NCBI GenBank assembly: GCA_004561785.1
Contig: SFUB01000033.1
Location: 1-12,993 of the forward strand
DNA: 12,993 nt
Direction of reading: 5' to 3'
Source of the DNA: a bacterium
Lineage (GTDB): Bacteria > Bacillota_I > Bacilli_A > RFN20 > CAG-826
The notes under the pieces were generated by a model, which saw only the letters and a program-made list of their open reading frames with translations, had not been told where the DNA came from and did not search any database. Made by a program: the position numbers and the translations under genes. Shown one piece after another: positions 1 to 7,305 of the stretch; position 1 is the first letter of the stretch, and every line of letters begins with the position of its first letter.

Positions 1-480
1 TACGGCGAAGAAATGCAAACGGAGAAACTGGAAGACTCCTTCGTTGTCAACGTTCATTCCGGCGATCTCAATGATAATACCATCGCTACTGTTACCGGGG
101 AGATCACGGTCGCTACTGACAAAGACGGCGCGTGGAACAAGGCCCTCACAAAAAATTACGTTGCCACACCGACCATTACTTTCAACGGAACTTCAGACGT
201 GGATCTGTCGGGAGATGCTTCAGGAAAACTGCCGCTTACTGGGACGAACGAAGTCGCGGCCAAATTCACCGTTAAGTTCAGTTGGGGCACATATTTCCAA
301 GATGGAAATAAGATAAAAAATCCTTACGACTTCTTCAACACGAAGAACATGAGCAGCGAGGTTTCTGAACCCGGAAGCAATACTTGGGGCAAAGAAGCTC
401 TGGACGTCATGAACGCCATCGCCAGCCTCAAGGACTTGACATTCACTGCCACCGTCACCTTCACTCACGCCGCCGCCTAA
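1..480 (+). CDS. TasA/camelysin-like secreted protein, C-terminal part (5' partial)
   Basis: The frame is open from base 1 (Y-G-E-E before the first Met at 13), so the true start lies upstream of the window and the Met at 13 is probably internal; 159 residues are visible. It is recognisably a paralog of the next two genes. The best match is around visible residue 95, where a W-G-x-x-F motif is followed by N-P and aromatic residues (positions about 283-340), as in both downstream proteins. The visible part has no membrane segment or cell-wall sorting signal and ends in Ala-Ala-Ala. By family it would be an extracellular beta-sandwich fibre or matrix subunit exported with a SipW-type signal peptide, but that N-terminus is outside the window. 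Codon use looks less GC-biased than in the signal peptidase and ATPase genes. Paralogy is fairly sure; fibre formation is inference. Confidence 0.7.
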   Translation, partial: YGEEMQTEKLEDSFVVNVHSGDLNDNTIATVTGEITVATDKDGAWNKALTKNYVATPTITFNGTSDVDLSGDASGKLPLTGTNEVAAKFTVKFSWGTYFQDGNKIKNPYDFFNTKNMSSEVSEPGSNTWGKEALDVMNAIASLKDLTFTATVTFTHAAA

Positions 481-496
481 TCCCCTCTGCCTATAT

Positions 497-530
497 GGCC
501 CTAAGAAGGTCCTAGGACCCTCTAAGGGCC
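497..530 (+). terminator. Imperfect 34-bp palindrome after the first gene, possible terminator or processing hairpin
   Basis: Counting pairs by hand, 15 of 17 positions are complementary about a centre at 513/514, with arms GGCCCT and AGGGCC and a core GGTCCTAGGACC. Mismatches fall at 503/524 and 507/520. It begins 16 bases after the stop codon at 478-480. The downstream bases (TATTCGTGTA) do not form a clear T tract, so it is not a textbook intrinsic terminator. It could attenuate transcription, stabilise the upstream mRNA, or bind a dimeric protein as DNA. Confidence 0.4.
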
Positions 531-560
531 TATTCGTGTAAATAAGGCAATTGGAAATGA

Positions 561-585
561 GCCCCCACTTACCAATAAGCGGGGC
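561..585 (+). promoter_or_regulatory. Small hairpin in the leader of the second TasA-like gene
   Basis: GCCCC at 561-565 pairs with GGGGC at 581-585, and CTT at 568-570 can pair with AAG at 577-579 around a six-base loop. It lies 43 bases before the ATG at 628. It could be a leader structure or the second half of a termination region. No T tract follows. A short stem like this can arise by chance. Confidence 0.22.
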
Positions 586-612
586 ACCATGAAACTCAAT
601 AAAAGAATCACA

Positions 613-619
613 GAAAGGA
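613..619 (+). promoter_or_regulatory. Ribosome binding site fixing the start at 628
   Basis: GAAAGGA lies 8 bases before the ATG at 628. The in-frame ATG at 589 has no comparable site and would place 13 extra residues before the basic start of the signal peptide, so 628 is preferred. Confidence 0.7.
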
Positions 620-627
620 ACATAATA

Positions 628-1395
628 ATGGCCAAACTTACTAAGAAATCCTACCAGCGCAAAGCGATGGTCATGGGCGGCATCATCTTCGCCTCCTGCG
701 CTTTGTTCGCGACCGGCTTCGCGGCCTTCGTCGTCTCCTCCAGCGCCTCCCATGGCATCGGCGGCAAAGTGAACGTCGGGACCATCTCCGACAAGAGCAT
801 CACGTTCACAGATGTTAAACTCTCCGAAACGAATTTCTCGTTCGACGCGAAAGAAGGCGACAACACCGGGCGCGTCCGTTGGGACGGCACGAACTCCGAG
901 AAGTTAGAGACCACCGTCACCGGCAAATTCAGCCCTTCCGACTATGTCAATGAGTTTACCGTCGAGCTCCGTCTGGGAACTTGGTCCGATAGTAACAAAG
1001 ACGTCACTGTCGATACTGATGCGGAAAAGAGGATTGACGAGGCCGTCAAGGCAGGTTACATCGTCGCTCCTGAGTGCTATCAGCATCCCTTCAAGCTTTC
1101 CTTCTCTAGCGAAGACCCCAACGCCAAAATCACCGTAGCCGAAAATGTCGCTTCTTTCACTTATAAGATTGCTTTCCAGTGGGGTGAACACTTCAACCAC
1201 ATGAACCCTTCCGAGTTCTATGATCAGACCGGCATTGCCGCGTCTTATCCTGATGAGGGCGAGAAGAGCTATCGTAACGATCTCAATAAGTTCTACAAAA
1301 CCATGACCGGCGTCGATAGCGGATCCACCCAGACCCCGCTCGAGATGAACTTCTGCGTGAAGCTCGTCGCCTCCACCTCCGGCACCCGCAGCTAA
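628..1395 (+). CDS. TasA/camelysin-like secreted protein with SipW-type signal peptide
   Basis: A 255-residue protein. The N-terminus is basic (KLTKKSYQRK), followed by a hydrophobic core and G-F-A-A-F, then a Ser-rich stretch and G-G-K-V-N-V-G-T-I. This arrangement resembles TasA and camelysin signal peptides, where SipW cleaves just before a Phe; by analogy cleavage would fall near A33/F34. The mature part is probably a beta-sandwich. It contains T-G-R-V-R-W near residue 80 and the W-G-E-H-F-x-x-M-N-P motif starting at W185, both shared in variant form with the next gene. There is no C-terminal anchor. By family it is a fibre or matrix subunit exported by Sec and matured by the signal peptidase encoded two genes downstream. 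I cannot tell from sequence whether it polymerises or acts as an accessory or anchoring subunit. Confidence 0.8.
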   Translation: MAKLTKKSYQRKAMVMGGIIFASCALFATGFAAFVVSSSASHGIGGKVNVGTISDKSITFTDVKLSETNFSFDAKEGDNTGRVRWDGTNSEKLETTVTGKFSPSDYVNEFTVELRLGTWSDSNKDVTVDTDAEKRIDEAVKAGYIVAPECYQHPFKLSFSSEDPNAKITVAENVASFTYKIAFQWGEHFNHMNPSEFYDQTGIAASYPDEGEKSYRNDLNKFYKTMTGVDSGSTQTPLEMNFCVKLVASTSGTRS

Positions 1396-1422
1396 CCGTC
1401 CACTCATTGAATCTTGAAGCCG

Positions 1423-2214
1423 ATGAAGAACCCTAGGAGAAGGAAAACCGCGAAAGCCGTGGCCATGTGCGCCCTGCTTTTCGGCGTGGTTTCCCTTTCT
1501 TCGATGGCTCTCGCGGCTTTTGTCACGGCCTCCGGGGCGAAAGCCTCGGAGGGCGGCAACGTCACCGTGGGCGTCATCCAAAAGACCGACGTCCGCTTCG
1601 AGGACATGAACAAGGGAGAACTCAAGGACTTCACCCCCGTCAAGGGCATGGAGGATCTTTACAACGTCATCTCCTTCGATGCCCCGCTGGACGACAATTC
1701 CGGGCGCTTCCGTTATTTAGATGACGGCCTAGGCTATTACGAGCATTTGTCCGTCTTCCTGCAGGGCAAAGTCATGCCGATGAACTTCATCGACAAAGCC
1801 ACCGTGAAGATGGAATGCCACACTTCCTATAGCGATGCGGCCACCCCGATCGAAGACGCGATCGAGAAAGGCTACATCGAAGTGCTGACCTGGGAAGGCG
1901 GAGGGGATTATCTCTCTGGGCCCGTGTCCCTGCCTCTCACCGATTACGACGCGACCAGGGATTCCAAAACCTTCGCCGTCAACCTCGGCTTCCGTTGGGG
2001 CGAGGCCTTCCATCACATGAACCCCACCCTCTACTTCGACGACATGAACGAAAACGGAGGAGGGCATCTCTCCGACCAAGAAGCGATGGACGCGATGAAA
2101 GATTTCGTGAGGACCATCCGTTACGGGAAAGACTACCGCGGCGAGATCCCCGAGGATCCGAGCCAATACCCCACCCTCACCTTCTCCGTCACCCTGACCG
2201 CGGAGATCAACTGA
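1423..2214 (+). CDS. TasA/camelysin-like secreted protein, third paralog
   Basis: A 263-residue protein starting at ATG 1423, 27 bases after the previous stop. The in-frame TTG at 1414 is less likely, although neither start has a good ribosome binding site, which may make translation depend on the upstream gene. The N-terminus has a very basic run (NPRRRKTAK), a hydrophobic core, L-A-A-F and then G-G-N-V-T-V-G-V, the same plan as the upstream paralog; predicted cleavage is near A32/F33. The mature part repeats the family motifs: N-S-G-R-F-R-Y, and W-G-E-A-F-H-H-M-N-P from W192. It is followed one base later by the signal peptidase gene, the same close linkage as tasA with sipW in Bacillus. 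The divergence among the three paralogs suggests distinct subunits more than recent copies. Confidence 0.8.
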   Translation: MKNPRRRKTAKAVAMCALLFGVVSLSSMALAAFVTASGAKASEGGNVTVGVIQKTDVRFEDMNKGELKDFTPVKGMEDLYNVISFDAPLDDNSGRFRYLDDGLGYYEHLSVFLQGKVMPMNFIDKATVKMECHTSYSDAATPIEDAIEKGYIEVLTWEGGGDYLSGPVSLPLTDYDATRDSKTFAVNLGFRWGEAFHHMNPTLYFDDMNENGGGHLSDQEAMDAMKDFVRTIRYGKDYRGEIPEDPSQYPTLTFSVTLTAEIN

Positions 2215-2215
2215 G

Positions 2216-3322
2216 ATGAGCTCCACCGATATCATCTCCCTGGTGATGTCCCTCGTAGGGGTCGGCAGCTTCTGCGCCGTGTTCACGATCCTCTTCGCCA
2301 AATACGCCAAGAGCAACATCCAGGAGACCAAAGAAGGGAAACGCGACATCGAGCTCATCGACGCGGAGATCACAGAGCAAGACGTCAAGACCAAGCGGAT
2401 GCGGAAAGCCGCTTCCATCGCGGGGAACGTCATCTTCTATACCTTCCTCGCCGTCATCATCCCCCTCTTCTCAGTGGCCCTCATCAACAAGATCCAGGGC
2501 AACCTCGTGGGGATCGGGAACGAATCGATGCTTGTCGTCGCCTCGGGATCGATGTCCTATAAGAACGAGGCGAACAGCAGCTACCTCGAAAACGAGGAAC
2601 TGAGGGCCCAATACGACTTGGACAACCAGTTCGCCCGTTACGACATCCTCTTCGTTTCCAAAGTCGAAAGCGAAGACGATGTCCATCTCTACGACGTCGT
2701 GGCTTTCTATAACACCAAGGCCACCGCGATCTACATCCATCGCATCACCAAAATCGACGTCGGAAGCGATGGGACTGCCCGCTACACCACCCGCGGGGAC
2801 GCCAATAACGCGAACGACCCCGCCACGATCTCCTTCGCGGAGATCCGGGGGGTCTACAAAGGCAAGAAGATCCAGGGATTGGGCATGATCGTCCTCTTCT
2901 TCCAATCCCCGCACGGGATCATCACGGTCCTCTCGGTCGTCTACAGCATCTGGATGTTCAACCATTTCGCCGGGAAGATCGAGAAATCGGAGAAAGAACG
3001 CACCAAGATCTTGAGCGCCATCATCTCCGACGTCGACTACGGAAACCGGAAGAAAATCGCTTCCTCGTTTGAGGAAACGATCCGATACGGCGGCTATTCC
3101 TACCGTTTCAACGAAAAGGGGTTCCTGGGCAAGGACGACGATTCCTCCTCCGGGGATTCCTCCCTCACCAAAACCGTCCTCACCCCCAACGGGACCGTCT
3201 CCTCGACCTACCGGATGGGCGAAGCCCCTCAATTAGAAGGGGAACTCGAGGATGGCGATCGATACGATGAAGAAGAGGCGCCTCTAGAAGAGGACCTCTC
3301 CGACGAAGAAAAGGATTATTGA
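2216..3322 (+). CDS. SipW-like signal peptidase I (S26B, Ser-His type), enlarged
   Basis: Cleaves signal peptides of exported proteins at the outer face of the membrane; its likely substrates are the TasA-like proteins just upstream. The catalytic motif V-A-S-G-S-M puts the nucleophile at S112. The general base is a His in I-H-R-I (H175), not the Lys of ordinary bacterial enzymes, and the conserved T-R-G-D-A-N-x-x-N-D-P follows (D195, D201). This set defines the ER/archaeal/SipW subgroup. Membrane segments are predicted at about 8-28, 70-90 and 222-250. At 368 residues it is about twice the size of Bacillus SipW. The extra parts are an N-terminal helix with a charged linker (about 30-65) and a C-terminal tail after residue 255 that ends very acidic. 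GGAG sits 10 bases before the ATG, inside the end of the previous gene. Activity is well supported; the job of the extensions is unknown. Confidence 0.9.
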   Translation: MSSTDIISLVMSLVGVGSFCAVFTILFAKYAKSNIQETKEGKRDIELIDAEITEQDVKTKRMRKAASIAGNVIFYTFLAVIIPLFSVALINKIQGNLVGIGNESMLVVASGSMSYKNEANSSYLENEELRAQYDLDNQFARYDILFVSKVESEDDVHLYDVVAFYNTKATAIYIHRITKIDVGSDGTARYTTRGDANNANDPATISFAEIRGVYKGKKIQGLGMIVLFFQSPHGIITVLSVVYSIWMFNHFAGKIEKSEKERTKILSAIISDVDYGNRKKIASSFEETIRYGGYSYRFNEKGFLGKDDDSSSGDSSLTKTVLTPNGTVSSTYRMGEAPQLEGELEDGDRYDEEEAPLEEDLSDEEKDY

Positions 3323-3328
3323 AAGGAG
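3322..3328 (+). promoter_or_regulatory. Ribosome binding site fixing the start at 3337
   Basis: AAAGGAG, 8 bases before ATG 3337, overlaps the last base of the signal peptidase stop codon. The earlier in-frame TTG at 3319 lies upstream of this site and would have to be translated through it, so the ATG is the start. Confidence 0.8.
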
Positions 3329-3336
3329 ATAACCTT

Positions 3337-5235
3337 ATGGATGAAAAAGAAAGCAAAGGCATGGAGGCGCTGACCTCCAATTCCTCGGAGCCCCGCAAAG
3401 AGAAACCCGCCCCCAAGAAAGAAGCGGACCCTTCCAAAGGGGTCAAGAAGACTTTCTTCACCCGGGGCAATCTATTGACCCTCGGGCTCAGCCTGTTCTT
3501 CACTTTCCTGATGATCTTCACCGGCGTCTGCGTCTCGGTGCCGGGAGAAGGGGAAAGCTCGATCGTCTCGGTCAAGAACCCCCTGTCCCTCCTCCGCCAG
3601 TCCTTGGGCTTGCCTAGCCTATCGGCCCATCTTGCCGGACAGATGATCAACGTCTTGGTGGCCGTGTTCATTACCCTGTTCGTGTTCGCGATCATGGTGG
3701 AATACCGCCGCTTCGCTCTGGATGGCAAGAAGTGGTACGCGAAACGGAACTGGCTTTGGTACGTGCCGACCCTTTTGATCTGCCTTGCCTGCTCCTTCGG
3801 CTTCGGGCTTTTGATCCAAGCGCCCTATACCGCCGAGAACCTGCTCAATGCCCTCAGTTTCGTCGGCGAATCCTTCCTCGTCGCTTTGATCGTCTATCTC
3901 CTTTTGGCGGTCCTGGTGGGCTCTTTGCTCCTCCTCATCGTCAATTTCGTCCGTTACGGAAAGCCCTTGTCCGCCGTGGGCGACACTCTCGAGGATGAGC
4001 CTCAGGACGACGACGTCGCCTCCGGGTTCGGGGACAAAGACGTCACCTCTAGCTTCTCTTCCGTGGCCTCCGGGCTTGCCGGCTCCGCCGAAGGGCAGGC
4101 CACCCTCTCCGCTGGCGACGGATCTTCGATCGGGGTCCGGGAAATCGTCTTCCCGGCTTTGACCACGATCGACAAGCATTACGACGGCTACGCGATCGAA
4201 TCGATCCCGAGCGATCAGATCTCCTTGCCCGAGATCATCGCCCGCTTCCGTTGCTTCCTCGCCAAGAAAGAGAAACTCTATTACAGCGAAGACGTGCTCC
4301 GCTTCTTCTTGGCCGGGCTTAGTTCCTCCCACCTCGAGATCCTCGAAGGTCTCTCCGGGACCGGCAAATCCTCTTTGCCCAGAAGCTTCGCCAAATTCGT
4401 CTCCGGCGTCGCCGTCTTCATCCCGGTCCAAGCCACTTGGAGGGACAAGACCTCGCTGCTAGGCTATTTCAACGACTTCTCCAAGACCTATCGCGAGACC
4501 GACTTCCTGATGAATCTCTACGAGGCCTCCTACAACCCGGACCGCCTCTATCTCTTCGTCCTCGACGAAATGAACATCTCCCGCGTCGAATATTACTTCG
4601 CCGACTTCCTCTCCGTCCTCGAATACCCCGAGGATGAATGGAAGCTCCGCGTGATGACCCTTCCCGCGGACTTCGTCCCCCCGGCAAAGCTCGACAAGGG
4701 CTTGATCAGCATCCCCTCTTCCTGTTACTTCATCGGCACCGCCAACCAAGACGATTCCACCTTCTCCATCGCCGACAAGGTCTATGACCGCGCCATCACG
4801 ATCGACTTCCTCGACCGCTCCGCCCCCTTCGTCCCCGAAGGAGACGGAGAGAAGATCGTCCTTTCCGCCTCGGCTTTGAAGAAGCTCTTCGCCGACGCCT
4901 TGAATGATCCCTCCTTCGCTTTCACCTCTTCGGACTACAAGACCTTCTCCGCCATCGCCGATTACATCTACGACGAATTCGGCGTCGCCTTCGGCAACCG
5001 TATCCTCGTCCAGATGGAGAAGATGGTCCCCGTCTTCCTCGCCTGCGGCGGCAAGAAGGAATCGATCCTCGATTTCTTCCTCTCCCGCAAAGTCCTCAGC
5101 AAGCTCGAGGGCCGCTTCGAAGACAACGTCAAACCCGGTTTGGAGCACATCCTCGAGATGATCGCTTCTTCCTACGGGGAAGGGAACTTCCCCCTCTCCG
5201 AGTCCATGCTCAAGAGGATGATCAAGAGGCTTTGA
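3337..5235 (+). CDS. Membrane-anchored AAA+ ATPase, McrB-like
   Basis: A 632-residue protein. Residues 1-40 are charged and probably cytoplasmic. Four hydrophobic segments follow at about 46-66, 102-122, 140-162 and 180-204, then a Ser/Asp-rich linker to about 265 and a AAA+ domain. Walker A is G-L-S-G-T-G-K-S-S at 338-346; Walker B is L-F-V-L-D-E-M-N with D410 and E411; sensor 1 is G-T-A-N with N470; an arginine-finger candidate is R485 in Y-D-R-A. The D-E-M-N-x-x-R-x-E-Y-Y-F form resembles McrB-type and related MoxR-like ATPases. McrB uses GTP, but nucleotide choice cannot be read here. The next gene is a McrC/DUF2357-like protein 3 bases downstream, supporting an McrB-McrC pair. Multiple membrane helices are unusual for this family and, with the secretion neighbours, point to work at the membrane. 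ATPase identity is firm; the process it drives is unknown. Confidence 0.85.
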   Translation: MDEKESKGMEALTSNSSEPRKEKPAPKKEADPSKGVKKTFFTRGNLLTLGLSLFFTFLMIFTGVCVSVPGEGESSIVSVKNPLSLLRQSLGLPSLSAHLAGQMINVLVAVFITLFVFAIMVEYRRFALDGKKWYAKRNWLWYVPTLLICLACSFGFGLLIQAPYTAENLLNALSFVGESFLVALIVYLLLAVLVGSLLLLIVNFVRYGKPLSAVGDTLEDEPQDDDVASGFGDKDVTSSFSSVASGLAGSAEGQATLSAGDGSSIGVREIVFPALTTIDKHYDGYAIESIPSDQISLPEIIARFRCFLAKKEKLYYSEDVLRFFLAGLSSSHLEILEGLSGTGKSSLPRSFAKFVSGVAVFIPVQATWRDKTSLLGYFNDFSKTYRETDFLMNLYEASYNPDRLYLFVLDEMNISRVEYYFADFLSVLEYPEDEWKLRVMTLPADFVPPAKLDKGLISIPSSCYFIGTANQDDSTFSIADKVYDRAITIDFLDRSAPFVPEGDGEKIVLSASALKKLFADALNDPSFAFTSSDYKTFSAIADYIYDEFGVAFGNRILVQMEKMVPVFLACGGKKESILDFFLSRKVLSKLEGRFEDNVKPGLEHILEMIASSYGEGNFPLSESMLKRMIKRL

Positions 5236-5238
5236 TCC

Positions 5239-6555
5239 ATGAAGAAGGACGAGGAGGCCTTACTCAAGCAAGCCTCCCTTCTGCGGGAGGATTACGCGAA
5301 GAAAAACCCCTGTTTGTTGGGCTATTTTAACCACGTCTCTTCTTTGTCCCTCCCAACGCTACGGGCCTTCTCCTTTCAGCAGGACCTTTCCTTCTTCAAG
5401 GAATGCTCCTTCGCCTTGTCTTTGATCGAGACCATCGCCCATCGTCCCCACATCGTCGCCAAAAACGTCGACGCGATCCTAAGGGCCGATCAGGCCAGCA
5501 ACGTCACCCCCGCCTCCTTCTTCTCCACCATCGAGGATCCCTCCTTATGGAAACGGAAGAAGGACCTCTCCTATTCCCCGGAATACGTCCACGTCGAGGA
5601 ATCCGAGGACGACATCAAAATCTACGAGAACATCTTCATCTGCATGGCTCTCCGCTCCATCGAGAGGGAGGTCGCCCATTACGAGGAGTTCTATTCCTCT
5701 TTGATCCTCTCCAGCGCTTCCGCTCGCCTCACCCAAAAGGAAGACCACGTCTTGGAGGCCTTCGCCGCCTTGAAGCCCTGCAAGAACAAGATCGAGCGCA
5801 TCAAGAAGAGCGATTTCTATAAGCGCGTCGGCAAAGAGCCCGACCTCAAGCGCCTGGTCCCGACCAACATCCTCAAAAGCGATCCGATCTATTCCCGCGT
5901 CTACCGCTTCTACGGCGAGCTGTCCCGCTTCGCCTCGGAAGAAGAGGAGGCGCGCGAATTGCTCCATTATTTCCTCGTGCTGATCCTGACCTCTTTGAAG
6001 AAGCGGGGCTTCTCCTTGCTCAAAGGCTACGCCCAGAAGCGGACCGTGGCTTGCTTCCGCAAGGGCGCTAGCCTCGTCTTCGCCTCTGATAAGCTGCAGG
6101 TGAGGCTCATTAACGTCTCCGGCAAAGCGATTGCCTTCGAAGTCGTTAGCCTAGCTTCCCCATCCCATCGTTCTTCGCATTTGCTGTTCCTTGAAAGCGG
6201 GTATTCCTTCGCTTCCTACGCCGGGAACGCGCAGAAACCCTCCTACGCCTCTTACGATTCCCTTTCCGCCTGCTCCATCTGGAACCTCGTCTCCTTAGGC
6301 AAGAAGACGATCGCCCTGGGCGAGGGCAGCCAAAGCGCCTATGAGCTGATGGATCTCTATTTGGATTCCATCCTTTTCTATCAGAAAGCGTCCAAGGACG
6401 TCTATTCCCTTTATTGCCCCCATTGCAAAAGCAAAGGGGTCACTCACGTCGAGGATTCCTATTCCTGCCCCCATTGCCATTCCTCCTATTATCTGGAGAC
6501 AATCGGGGACGAGGACTATCTCTTCTTCAAATCCGAAGCCAAGGAGGCTAGATGA
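5239..6555 (+). CDS. McrC/DUF2357-like partner protein with C-terminal zinc ribbon
   Basis: A 438-residue soluble protein. The middle resembles the McrC/DUF2357 family: Y-S-P-E-Y-V at 112-117, I-Y-E-N-x-F at about 128-133 (compare E-N-R-F in the family), and P-T-N-I-L-K-S-D-P-I-Y-S-R-V at 208-221, close to the family's conserved D-P-x-Y-x-x-V stretch. McrC proteins bind the AAA+ ring, stimulate hydrolysis and usually carry a PD-(D/E)XK nuclease. I see no D...(D/E)xK pattern in the C-terminal half, so the nuclease may be lost or unrecognisable. The C-terminus holds a zinc ribbon, C393-P-H-C396 and C410-P-H-C413. Start ATG 5239 is 3 bases after the ATPase stop, with AAGAGG upstream. The family call comes from remembered motifs and needs a profile search; a generic cytosolic adaptor is the alternative. 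Confidence 0.6.
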   Translation: MKKDEEALLKQASLLREDYAKKNPCLLGYFNHVSSLSLPTLRAFSFQQDLSFFKECSFALSLIETIAHRPHIVAKNVDAILRADQASNVTPASFFSTIEDPSLWKRKKDLSYSPEYVHVEESEDDIKIYENIFICMALRSIEREVAHYEEFYSSLILSSASARLTQKEDHVLEAFAALKPCKNKIERIKKSDFYKRVGKEPDLKRLVPTNILKSDPIYSRVYRFYGELSRFASEEEEARELLHYFLVLILTSLKKRGFSLLKGYAQKRTVACFRKGASLVFASDKLQVRLINVSGKAIAFEVVSLASPSHRSSHLLFLESGYSFASYAGNAQKPSYASYDSLSACSIWNLVSLGKKTIALGEGSQSAYELMDLYLDSILFYQKASKDVYSLYCPHCKSKGVTHVEDSYSCPHCHSSYYLETIGDEDYLFFKSEAKEAR

Positions 6556-7304
6556 ACATGGAAGAAACCACCCCATTGGCCATCGAGATCCGCGGCCTGA
6601 AGAAAAGCTACGGCAAGAAAACGGTCATCAAAGGCCTGGATCTTTCGGTCCGCCTGGGCGAGGTTTTCGGTTTCATCGGCAAAAACGGCGTCGGCAAATC
6701 CACGACCATCGACTGCGTCATCCAGGCCAAGCCCTTCGAAGAGGGCAAGATCTCGGTGATGGGGCATGACGTCAAGGAGGAACCGATTCTCGCCAAGAAG
6801 GAATTCGGCTACTGCGCCTCCGAGCCCAACTGCTACGATTCCATGACCGGCTACGAATACCTCGATTTCATCGCCTCGGTCTTCCAGGTCTCCCAAGTCG
6901 ACTTCGCGAACAACGTCAGATACTTGACCAAGAGGCTCGACCTCAAGGAAGAAGCCCTTTCCCGACCCACCAGCGGATATAGCCACGGCATGAAGCAGAA
7001 GCTCTGCCTCGTCGCCTCTTTGCTCCATCGTCCCAAGGTGTGGATCCTCGATGAGCCGACCGTCGGCCTCGACGTGATGGCGGTGGAGGAACTCACCAAG
7101 ATGATGCGGGAATACGCGGACAACGGCCAAACGGTTCTGCTCACCTCCCACAACATCGATTTGGTCCGCGAGCTCTGCGACCGGGTCGCGATCTTAAACG
7201 AAGGCAAAGTCGCGAGCCTGCTTGATCTCAACAAGAACCCGAACGCGCGCCTTTCTTTGAAGCGCCTCTTCTTTGAGACCTATCAGACGGAGGGAGAGCG
7301 GTAA
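6552..7304 (+). CDS. ABC transporter ATP-binding protein
   Basis: A 250-residue nucleotide-binding subunit that powers the membrane permease encoded next. Walker A is G-K-N-G-V-G-K-S-T at 43-51. The signature is Y-S-H-G-M-K-Q at 143-149, the form typical of ABC-2 type exporters. Walker B is W-I-L-D-E-P at 164-169, with D-loop G-L-D at 172-174 and switch His H200 in T-S-H-N. The usual Q-loop glutamine is not obvious; the region reads G-Y-C-A-S-E-P near residue 86-92, with a Glu nearby as in many members. The ATG overlaps the previous stop as ATGA, which suggests translational coupling. AAGGAGG at 6541-6547 is 4 bases from this ATG and 10 from a second ATG at 6558, so the start could be two codons later. 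The substrate is not known. Confidence 0.93.
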   Translation: MNMEETTPLAIEIRGLKKSYGKKTVIKGLDLSVRLGEVFGFIGKNGVGKSTTIDCVIQAKPFEEGKISVMGHDVKEEPILAKKEFGYCASEPNCYDSMTGYEYLDFIASVFQVSQVDFANNVRYLTKRLDLKEEALSRPTSGYSHGMKQKLCLVASLLHRPKVWILDEPTVGLDVMAVEELTKMMREYADNGQTVLLTSHNIDLVRELCDRVAILNEGKVASLLDLNKNPNARLSLKRLFFETYQTEGER

Positions 7305-7305
7305 G

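Noticed and set aside
531..560. Promoter in the spacer, for example a TAAATA -10-like hexamer after TG
   Set aside because: No matching -35 element at a suitable distance could be identified; AT-rich hexamers of this kind are common by chance.
589..627. ATG at 589 as start of the second TasA-like gene
   Set aside because: It has no convincing ribosome binding site, while ATG 628 has GAAAGGA at 8 bases and gives a normal signal peptide N-terminus.
220..753. Antisense open frame of 177 codons spanning the first intergenic region
   Set aside because: It runs opposite two TasA-like genes and the palindrome, its product is Gly/Glu/Arg-rich with no motif, and the + strand reading is supported by paralogy.
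3319..3336. TTG start for the AAA+ ATPase
   Set aside because: The AAAGGAG site lies downstream of the TTG and 8 bases before ATG 3337, so the TTG cannot be served by it.
3337..6555. A standard McrBC restriction system
   Set aside because: The ATPase is membrane-anchored, no DNA-binding N-terminal domain or nuclease motif is visible, and the neighbours are secretion genes. Not excluded, but less likely.
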